A stretch of 64,000 nucleotides of DNA from Aeromonas sp. FDAARGOS 1405 (GTDB taxonomy: Bacteria; Pseudomonadota; Gammaproteobacteria; Enterobacterales; Aeromonadaceae): positions 62,001-126,000 of the forward strand of contig NZ_CP077311.1 of assembly GCF_019048265.1 (NCBI RefSeq), written 5' to 3'. The notes below the pieces were generated by a model. The model had not been told where the DNA came from and ran no database searches. It saw nothing but the letters and a program-made list of their open reading frames with translations. Of this stretch, positions 57,420 to 64,000 are shown piece by piece; position 1 is the stretch's first letter, and each line of letters begins with the position of its first letter. Made by a program: the position numbers and the translations under genes.

Positions 57420-59118
57420 CTTTGGTTACCCACTCTTTAATGACCTGAGCGGCCAGATCCGGTTCGTTCGCCACCAGGGCACGCACCGCCTTGAGCAAAT
57501 CTTCGTCACGATGCAGATCCGGCAGTTTCAGCTGACCATCGCGCACCCCGAATACCTGCTCTCCCTCAACCTGGGCTGCCAGCAAGCTGAGCTCGTCGTC
57601 ACCCCCCAATACGGTGTGGTTGTCAAAGTCCACTTCCCCTTCCGGCTTGGCATCCGGATAGAGCAGCCGCTTGAGCATGGGGCGAACCACGGTGACGATC
57701 AAGACAATAATCACCAGTACAGATGCCGCAATCCGTACCGCACGCCAGAACCAGGGCTGATCGTAGAGCGGCACCTCGGCGACGGTATCAAGCTCGGGGC
57801 GATTGAACGGAATGGCGACCACCTCGAGGGTATCACCACGGGTCACATCAAAGCCAAGGCCACCGCTCAGCAAACGGCGCAGGGTATCGAGTTCCGCCTG
57901 ACTGCGCGCTTCGCGGGTCACAGCCCCGTCGGCACCGGGCACCGCCTTGTAATCCACCGCGACCGAGACGGTCATGCGGCGAATGCCCCCCATCTGGCGC
58001 CGGGTATGGCTGACGGTGGTATCCAGTTCGAAGTTGCGGGTCGCCTCTTTGCGAGAACGCCCCGAGGCAGCAACGCTGGCCCCATCACCGCCAGTGGCCT
58101 GTTCAGGGATATTGGACGCGGCAGGGGGCTGGTTGCTGAGAGCCCCCGGCACACCGCCATTGCTGCCGCCGGAGCTGTTCTCTTCCAACGTCATCTCGGA
58201 GCGCACTGCAGGCAGATCCGGGTTGTAGGTTTTGCGGGTCTGCTCCTGCTGGGAGAAGTCGAGGGAGAGATCCACTTCCGCCGTATAATTGTCGGCGCCA
58301 AGCACCGGGATCAGAATGGCGTCAATTTTTTGCTTGTACTCCAGCTCCTGCTTCTGCTGCATCGCAAATTCCTTGCGCGTCTGGGCAGAGACGGGATCCT
58401 GGGAGCCGGAATTAAGCAGGCGGCCATTCTGGTCGGTGACGGTGACACGAGTCGGCTCCAGGCCATGTACCGCAGAGGCCACCATATCGACGATGGAGTC
58501 CACCTCCCCCTGCCCCAGTGCCGCCCCTTTCAGGTTGAGTACCACGGTAGCACTGGGCTTGCGCTCGTTGCGGGCAAAGACGTTATCTTTGGGGATGGCC
58601 AGCAGCACCTGGGCCTTGGCCACATTCTGGAACTGTTCAATGGCGCTCGCCAACTGGCGCTCGCGACTCAACTTGAGGCGCTCGGCCTCCATCCTCTGGC
58701 TGACACCGAAACTGGAGTCCTTGAGCAGAATATCCTCTCCACCATTGGCTACATCGGCCGCATTGGTGAGGCCGGCCCGGGTCAGTGCCAACCGGATACT
58801 GGCAAAGTTCTCGGCACTGACCAGCACGCTCTTGCCATCGACCTCATAGGGGATCTTCTGCTGATCGAGAAAGTCGAGGGTCTTGACCAGCTCCTGAGTG
58901 GTATAGGTGCCAAGAGGGCGCATATCCGGCTCCTTGCCCCACAGCAGGATGAAGACGGCGATGGCCAGGCAGATGGCAAGCCCCAGGATCAGAGTGATCT
59001 GGCGCAGTACATCGGTATTGGACAAGAATCCCAGTGCCGAGCTCTTCTGCTCGTTGGCATCGAGGGCGGCGGTGCCCTCATCGTTTATCAGCAGATCGCC
59101 ATTTTGGTCAGTAGCCAC
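57412..59118 (-). CDS. fliF: Flagellar MS-ring protein FliF
   Basis: 568 residues from a GTG. Two membrane helices (about 32-52 and 443-465) enclose a large periplasmic part with ring-building motifs (VPYEVDG-like IPYEVDGKSVLVSAE, FGVSQRMEAERLKLSRERQLASAI). The cytosolic C-terminal end (LAAQVIKEWVTKD) binds FliG. First ring to assemble, placed at the pole by FlhF. Confidence 0.96.
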   Translation of the reverse strand: MATDQNGDLLINDEGTAALDANEQKSSALGFLSNTDVLRQITLILGLAICLAIAVFILLWGKEPDMRPLGTYTTQELVKTLDFLDQQKIPYEVDGKSVLVSAENFASIRLALTRAGLTNAADVANGGEDILLKDSSFGVSQRMEAERLKLSRERQLASAIEQFQNVAKAQVLLAIPKDNVFARNERKPSATVVLNLKGAALGQGEVDSIVDMVASAVHGLEPTRVTVTDQNGRLLNSGSQDPVSAQTRKEFAMQQKQELEYKQKIDAILIPVLGADNYTAEVDLSLDFSQQEQTRKTYNPDLPAVRSEMTLEENSSGGSNGGVPGALSNQPPAASNIPEQATGGDGASVAASGRSRKEATRNFELDTTVSHTRRQMGGIRRMTVSVAVDYKAVPGADGAVTREARSQAELDTLRRLLSGGLGFDVTRGDTLEVVAIPFNRPELDTVAEVPLYDQPWFWRAVRIAASVLVIIVLIVTVVRPMLKRLLYPDAKPEGEVDFDNHTVLGGDDELSLLAAQVEGEQVFGVRDGQLKLPDLHRDEDLLKAVRALVANEPDLAAQVIKEWVTKDA

Positions 59119-59163
59119 GATTTATGTCCTTATTGCTGACATGTCATGATGCACGGTCATCGC

Positions 59164-59481
59164 TCAGACCGGCATATTCATGATGGTTTTGTAGGCATCA
59201 ACCATCTTGTTGCGCACTTGCACCGTCGCCTCAAAGGCGATGGAGGATTTTTGGCCCGCGATCATCACCTCGGCCAGATCCACCGACTTGTCGCCCATAT
59301 CGAAACGGGTGCGCAGATCATTGGCTGCGCCCTGCAACTCGTTGACGTTACCGAGCGCCTGCTGCAACAGCAGGCCAAAATCGGAGGTCACCTGACGGCC
59401 AGGCTGTGACAGCGGGGTTGCACCGGCCTCTACCTTGAGAGCCTGCATCTCTTGCATCAGGCTGCTTGCACTTATTTCCAT
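59164..59481 (-). CDS. fliE: Flagellar hook-basal body protein FliE
   Basis: 105 residues from the ATG at 59481; a longer in-frame start at 59502 is less likely. FliE joins the MS-ring and export gate to the rod. The C-terminal half SVDLAEVMIAGQKSSIAFEATVQVRNKMVDAYKTIMNM is the conserved part. First gene of the fliE-to-flhB series, 45 bases before fliF, behind a sigma-54 promoter. Confidence 0.95.
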   Translation of the reverse strand: MEISASSLMQEMQALKVEAGATPLSQPGRQVTSDFGLLLQQALGNVNELQGAANDLRTRFDMGDKSVDLAEVMIAGQKSSIAFEATVQVRNKMVDAYKTIMNMPV

Positions 59482-59521
59482 TTTCGTCCCCAGACAATTC
59501 ATTGACGCTGACAGACCGAAA

Positions 59522-59536
59522 GCAATAAAAGTGCCA
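59522..59536 (-). promoter_or_regulatory. Sigma-54 promoter of the fliE operon
   Basis: On the minus strand TGGCAC-TTTTA-TTGC, a perfect match to the sigma-54 -24/-12 consensus with the correct five-base spacer. A start near 59510 leaves about 29 bases to the fliE ATG. In related bacteria this promoter class is driven by FlrC or FleQ. Confidence 0.85.
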
Positions 59537-59680
59537 ATCAGGTAAAAATGGCCTCAAGCCGCAGAAATAGAGGAGAAAAAGGTGGTGAGTAGGATAGTGC
59601 CGATTCAATCATGTCACTATCCCCTCGAAGGCTACAACAGCAGAGCCGGCTATCAAGCTCTGCGCGTTTGCGTGATGTAT

Positions 59681-59710
59681 TCCGGTGCCCCGGTCAAAGC
59701 AGGCACCGGA
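59681..59710 (-). repeat. Inverted repeat between the RND pump and fliE
   Basis: TCCGGTGCC (59681-59689) and GGCACCGGA (59702-59710), a perfect nine-base stem with a 12-base loop, just after the pump stop codon. No clear T-run on the minus strand. A second repeat CAGAGC/GCTCTG lies at 59641-59662. They may act together as an imperfect terminator for the pump operon. Confidence 0.5.
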
Positions 59711-59718
59711 CACAGCCG

Positions 59719-62700
59719 TTATGGCACAGAAGTGTCCCCCCTGGCGGCCAGCGCCTCATCCACTTGCTGATCCCGCTGCCCGGTCATGCCGGCGTGACGG
59801 GCGATCAGGTGGTAGATAGCGGGCACCACCAGCAAGGTAACTAGGGTCGCCAGCGACAGACCGAAGAAAACCACGGTACCCACCGCCATCCGGCTCTCGT
59901 AGCCCGCCCCCATGGAGAGCATCAACGGCACCGCACCGATAATGGCGGTGAGCGAAGTCATCAGGATGGGCCGCAGGCGGCGCACCGAGCCTGCAATAAT
60001 CGCCTCCTCGAACCCTTCCCCGCGCTGGCGCAGCTGGTTGATGAACTCGACGATGAGGATGCCGTTCTTGGTCACCATGCCGATCAGCATGATCATGCCG
60101 ATCTGGCTGTAGATACTCATCTCCTGCTCCGTCAGCCAGAGGCCAAGCAAGCCGCCGAAGATGCCGAGCGGCACCGTCATCATCACCACGGTCGGGGTGA
60201 GGGTGCTCTCGAACTGGGCCACCAGCACCAGATAGACCACCAGCAGGGCGAGGCCGAAGACCATAGCCATCTCCCCCTGATTGTCGCGGTAATCCTTGGA
60301 GTCACCGGCATAATCGACCGTCATGCCGCTCGGCAGATGCTCGTTGGCCCAGCCGTCGAGGAAGTCGAGCGCCTCGCCAAGGGTATGATCCGGTGCCACG
60401 TCGGCGGTCAGGGTCACCGCCTTCTGGCGCTGGTAGTGGTTGAGGCGGTTGGCGGTCGCCACCTGCTTGACCGTCGCCAGCGTCGAGAGGCTCACCATCT
60501 CGCCATTGGCTGCCTTCAGGTAGATGCGACCGAGATCCGAGATGCCGTTGAACTCCTTCTGGTTAGCGCGCAGGTAGACGTCATACTCCTCGCCCCTGTC
60601 CACATAGGTGGTCTTGCTCACCCCGCCCAACATCGCCTGCAAGGTGCTGGCGACGGTGGAAACCGGAATGCCGAGCTGGCTGGCGCTGTCGCGCGAGACG
60701 GTCACCTGCAGCTCAGGAGTCTTCTCGGCGTAGTCGAGATCCGGGCTTATCATCAGGCCGCTCGCCTGCGCCGCTTTTTGCAGCTCCAGCCCCAGCTGGT
60801 AGAGCTCGGCATAGTCGTTGCCCTGCAGCACGAACTGCACCGCAGCGGTAGAGCCGCCACGAAAGCCTGGCTGGAAGGTGCGGATCATCACATCGGGAAT
60901 AACCGACAGCTTGGCGCCGAGCGAGCGGGAAAACTCGGTGGCGGTCACATCACGCTCGGCCCAGTCGGTGAGCTGGATGATCACCATGCCGGTCTGATCG
61001 CCGCCGCGGCCAAAGGCGGGTGTACTGAAGCTCATCGCCTTGACTACCCCCTGGCCCAGCATCGGCATGATGGTCGATTCCACCTGCTGCATGTTGCGTT
61101 TCATCCGCTCGATGCTGGTCCCCTCAGCCCCCTTGACGAAGACGAAGACCACGCCGCGATCCTCGGTCGGGGTGAGGCTGCTCGGCAGCTGGGTGAACAG
61201 AGCACCGATACCGCCAAGACAGAGCAGCAGCGCCAGCGGTATCCAACGCGAGCGACGCAGCACCCACGACAGCAGGTGGCGATAGTGCCCTTCCACCCGG
61301 CCCAGAGTGCGATCGAGGGCCGCCGTCAGCCGATTCGGCTTGTCAAGCGGGCGCATCAGCCAGGAGCCCATGGCCGGAGTGAGAGTGAGTGCCACCAACG
61401 AGGAGCAGAGCACCGCCAGCGAAAGCAACATCGCAAACTCGGTAAAGAGCCTGCCCACCATGCCATCCATAAAAGCGATGGGGATAAAGACCATTACCAG
61501 CACCGCCGTGGTGGCGATGACCGCAAACCCCACCTCGCGGGTGCCGTGCCAAGCCGCCAGCAGGGGTGATTCACCCCGCTGCAGATGGTGGTGAATGTTC
61601 TCCACCACCACGATGGCATCATCCACCACCAGACCGATGGCGAGGATCAGCGCCAGCAAGGTGATGAGGTTGATGGAAAAACCGAGATACCAGGCGCCGA
61701 TAAAGGCGGAGATAAGTGACACTGGTACCGTGATGGCAGGAATGAGGGTGGTGCGCCCCTGCCCGAGGAACAGATAGAGCACCGCCACCACCAGCACGGC
61801 GCAGATGGCCAATGTTTCATATACCTCGTCGATGGCCTGCTTGATAAAGATGGTGGAGTCGTAGTCAACCTCCAGCTTGGCCCCCTCCGGCAGGAAGCGC
61901 TGCATCTCCACCAACTTCTTCTCCACCCCCTGTGCCACCGCCAGCGGGTTGGCGGTGGACTGGGCGACGATGCCGATACCCAGACTCTCGCGGCCATTGC
62001 GCTGGTAGGCACTGTCTTCGTTCTTGGCTCCCACCTCCACATCGGCAATGTCGGCCAGATAGACACTCTGACCGTTGGCGGCGGTACGCACCTGCAACTG
62101 CTGGAAATCTTCAGCCGTGTGGTAGAGCCGGGCAATCTGCACCGACATGGTCATGGAGTTGTTGCGGATCTCGCCGCCCGGCAGCTCGATATTCTCACGC
62201 TTGAGGGCATCCTGCACATCCGCCACCGTGACGCCGCGCGCAGCCATGTCGGCCGGGCGCAGCCGCACATACATCACCTGGGTGAGATCGCCGGATAGCG
62301 CTACTTCGCTCACCCCATCCACCAGACTCAAGGGGTCGACCAGCACCCGGTTGGCGTAGTCGGTCATGGCGGTGCGGTCCATCTGGCTGCTGCTGAAGTT
62401 GAGCCAGACCGCCACATCACCGCTGCCGCTATCCTTGGTCACCAGCGGGTCGTCGGCATCCTCCGGCAGCTTGCTCTTGGCACGGGTCAGGGCGTCACGC
62501 ACATCGGAGACCCCCTCCACCATGTTCCAGCCAAGCTTGAACTCCACCGTGATCATCGAGCGCCCCTTGCGGGTCACCGAGTTGATGTTCTTGATACCGC
62601 TGATGCCGGAGAGCTGATCCTCGATGGGCTTGGTGACCTGGCTCTCCATCACTGCCGGGGCGGCCCCCTCATAGGTGGTGGTGATGGAGACCGACGGGAT

Positions 62701-62823
62701 CTGCACATCGGGCATCTCCCGCACCGTCAATTTGCTGAAGGCGACCAGACCGAACACGCTGAGCAGGGCGCTGAGCACCACCGCTACCAGCGGGCGGCGT
62801 ACTGAGATATCGGAGAGCCACAT
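59719..62823 (-). CDS. RND family multidrug efflux pump, inner-membrane subunit
   Basis: 1034 residues with 12 membrane helices and two large periplasmic loops. Family marks include SDISVRRPLVAVVLSALL at the start, ALILAIGLVVDDAIVVVENIHH in helix 4 with the proton-relay aspartates, and TPTEDRGVVFVFVKGAEGT after helix 7. A proton-driven exporter of the HAE1 group (AcrB/MexB relatives). Substrates cannot be read. The ATG shares one base with the stop of the adaptor gene. No outer-membrane channel gene is next to it. Confidence 0.93.
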   Translation of the reverse strand: MWLSDISVRRPLVAVVLSALLSVFGLVAFSKLTVREMPDVQIPSVSITTTYEGAAPAVMESQVTKPIEDQLSGISGIKNINSVTRKGRSMITVEFKLGWNMVEGVSDVRDALTRAKSKLPEDADDPLVTKDSGSGDVAVWLNFSSSQMDRTAMTDYANRVLVDPLSLVDGVSEVALSGDLTQVMYVRLRPADMAARGVTVADVQDALKRENIELPGGEIRNNSMTMSVQIARLYHTAEDFQQLQVRTAANGQSVYLADIADVEVGAKNEDSAYQRNGRESLGIGIVAQSTANPLAVAQGVEKKLVEMQRFLPEGAKLEVDYDSTIFIKQAIDEVYETLAICAVLVVAVLYLFLGQGRTTLIPAITVPVSLISAFIGAWYLGFSINLITLLALILAIGLVVDDAIVVVENIHHHLQRGESPLLAAWHGTREVGFAVIATTAVLVMVFIPIAFMDGMVGRLFTEFAMLLSLAVLCSSLVALTLTPAMGSWLMRPLDKPNRLTAALDRTLGRVEGHYRHLLSWVLRRSRWIPLALLLCLGGIGALFTQLPSSLTPTEDRGVVFVFVKGAEGTSIERMKRNMQQVESTIMPMLGQGVVKAMSFSTPAFGRGGDQTGMVIIQLTDWAERDVTATEFSRSLGAKLSVIPDVMIRTFQPGFRGGSTAAVQFVLQGNDYAELYQLGLELQKAAQASGLMISPDLDYAEKTPELQVTVSRDSASQLGIPVSTVASTLQAMLGGVSKTTYVDRGEEYDVYLRANQKEFNGISDLGRIYLKAANGEMVSLSTLATVKQVATANRLNHYQRQKAVTLTADVAPDHTLGEALDFLDGWANEHLPSGMTVDYAGDSKDYRDNQGEMAMVFGLALLVVYLVLVAQFESTLTPTVVMMTVPLGIFGGLLGLWLTEQEMSIYSQIGMIMLIGMVTKNGILIVEFINQLRQRGEGFEEAIIAGSVRRLRPILMTSLTAIIGAVPLMLSMGAGYESRMAVGTVVFFGLSLATLVTLLVVPAIYHLIARHAGMTGQRDQQVDEALAARGDTSVP

Positions 62824-63884
62824 CAGCCATTTACCTCCGCCAGATCGTGGACCTTGGCGCCATCACGCAGATTGACCAGCCCCTCGACCACGATGCGATC
62901 GCCTACTTTCAGCCCTTCGGTGACCCAGACGGTCTCCCCCTCGGTCTCGCCAAGCACCACCGGCACCCGCTTGACCCGGCCATCGGCCTCGAGGCGATAG
63001 ACGAAGCGCTGCTCGCCGGCGTACTCCACCGACTGGGCGGGAATAATGGTGAGCTGGCGGGAGGGGAGCGAGAGCTCCACATTGAGCAGCATGCCCGGGC
63101 GCAGTTGACCGTTGTGGTTGGGCAGTTCAACCCGCGCCTTGATGTTCTGGGTCTCGTTGGAGATGCGGCTATCGAGAGTGGTGAGGGTGCCGTTAAAGCG
63201 TTGCTCCGGCCAGGCTGTGCTGGTCGCCGTCACCGCCATGCCGGGGCGCAGCAGGGCGAGGTAACGCTCCGGCACCGCCAGATCGAGGCGCAGGGTATCG
63301 ATATCATCGAGGTGCAGCAGGGTATCGCCGCTATTGACCAGCGCCCCTTCGCTCAAATCAATCAGGCTTACCGTGCCGGCAAAGGGGGCGATGAGAGTAC
63401 GAAGGGATAGTTCGTAACGGGCGGCATCGACCCGCGCCTGCACCTGATCGACGATGGCCTCCTGCCCCTCCAGCACCGACTGGGTGACGGCACCACGAGC
63501 GACCAGCTTGCGCATCTCGGCCAGCTTGCGATTCTCGTCGCGCAGACTGGCACTCTGTTCGGCCAATTCAGCCTGTTGCTTGCCCGCATCCAGAGCGACC
63601 AGCGTATCGCCCTTGTTGACCTGTTGACCCGACTGTACCGCAATCTTGATCAGGCGTCCGGTTACCTCGGGTGTGATCACCACCGAGTTGTTGGCCGCCA
63701 GCTTGCCTACCAGCTTGAGAGTTGGCTCGGCCAGACTCTGCTTGACGGTCTGGGTACGAATATTGATCTCGCGGGAAGGGGCTTTGGTTGCCGGTTGCAA
63801 GTGGCCAACCGCCCACCAGATGGCCGCTATCAGAGAGAGCAGGCCGAGGCCAATCCAGATACGCATTTTCATCAAACAATCCAT
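62823..63884 (-). CDS. RND efflux periplasmic adaptor (membrane fusion protein)
   Basis: 353 residues; the ATG at 63884 and another at 63872 are both possible. One N-terminal membrane anchor, then biotinyl-lipoyl-like (GRLIKIAVQSGQQVNKGDTLVALD), helical hairpin (about 95-150), beta-barrel and membrane-proximal domains (GMLLNVELSLPSRQLTIIPAQSV). It bridges the pump and an outer-membrane channel such as TolC encoded elsewhere. First gene of a two-gene operon. Confidence 0.93.
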   Translation of the reverse strand: MDCLMKMRIWIGLGLLSLIAAIWWAVGHLQPATKAPSREINIRTQTVKQSLAEPTLKLVGKLAANNSVVITPEVTGRLIKIAVQSGQQVNKGDTLVALDAGKQQAELAEQSASLRDENRKLAEMRKLVARGAVTQSVLEGQEAIVDQVQARVDAARYELSLRTLIAPFAGTVSLIDLSEGALVNSGDTLLHLDDIDTLRLDLAVPERYLALLRPGMAVTATSTAWPEQRFNGTLTTLDSRISNETQNIKARVELPNHNGQLRPGMLLNVELSLPSRQLTIIPAQSVEYAGEQRFVYRLEADGRVKRVPVVLGETEGETVWVTEGLKVGDRIVVEGLVNLRDGAKVHDLAEVNG

Positions 63885-63912
63885 GAAGTGTTAAGAGGGG
63901 TAAATCTGATTG

Positions 63913-63929
63913 GGGGCCATTTTAGCCCC
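63913..63929. promoter_or_regulatory. Inverted repeat upstream of the RND operon
   Basis: GGGGC (63913-63917) and GCCCC (63925-63929), spaced by seven bases, about 29 bases upstream of the adaptor ATG. Position and symmetry would fit a repressor site, but the half-sites are short and no family consensus is matched. Confidence 0.25.
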
Positions 63930-64000
63930 AGACTATGCCGTGACTATGTATAAATGTGACAAAACGTAACCGGAGCGTGGCAAGATCAGCGCGCTGTGCA

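Noticed and set aside
57376..59139. 587-codon plus-strand frame opposite fliF
   Set aside because: Antisense shadow of a clear FliF gene.
60337..61569. 410-codon plus-strand frame opposite the RND pump
   Set aside because: Antisense shadow; the pump frame is conserved throughout.

Overview
The window is a chromosomal segment from a GC-rich gammaproteobacterium, most likely Aeromonas. The basis is gene content and order: a Vibrio/Pseudomonas-type polar flagellum and chemotaxis block next to cytochrome c maturation genes, an enteric-type tdc operon, a GlyGly-CTERM metalloprotease, and the nudJ-mnmA-hflD-purB group. No tRNA, rRNA, insertion sequence, prophage or CRISPR array is visible. The species is not determined.

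Left part (1-15.4 kb). The end of a fructose-type PTS EIIB gene is followed by an EIIA whose HPr-like domain has lost its histidine. Then come rluE, nudJ, mnmA, hflD, purB and roxA on the plus strand, and a small unrecognised gene boxed in by terminators. On the minus strand lie a GNAT acetyltransferase, a three-part GNAT fusion protein, a glutathione S-transferase, pdxH, and a secreted zinc metalloprotease translationally coupled to a small lipoprotein. An RsmB/NOP-type RNA methyltransferase follows on the plus strand.

Middle part (15.4-24.5 kb). tdcBCDEF (minus strand) imports threonine/serine and ferments threonine through 2-ketobutyrate to propionate with ATP synthesis. It has a class II CRP-type promoter and no adjacent tdcA regulator. 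grxD, sodB and mlaA follow.

Right part (24.5-59.5 kb, all minus strand). Read in the direction of transcription (right to left) this is fliEFGHIJKLMNOPQR-flhB, flhAFG-fliA, cheYZAB, a MotC/MotD-type stator pair, parC-parP-cheW-DUF2802, then ccmABCDEFGHI. It encodes the basal body, C-ring and flagellar export apparatus, the polar placement and number control pair FlhF/FlhG, sigma-28, the chemotaxis phosphorelay, and ParC/ParP, which place the chemoreceptor array at the pole. Two sigma-54 promoters are readable, upstream of fliE and of flhA. The Ccm genes make the haem-delivery and ligation machine for c-type cytochromes. The window ends with a two-gene RND efflux operon (adaptor plus pump).

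Most of this is well-known core biology. The least explained items are the metalloprotease/lipoprotein pair, the GNAT protein with two degenerate flanking regions, the orphan 137-residue protein, the EIIA with the inactive HPr-like domain, and the triplicated acidic motif in CheA.
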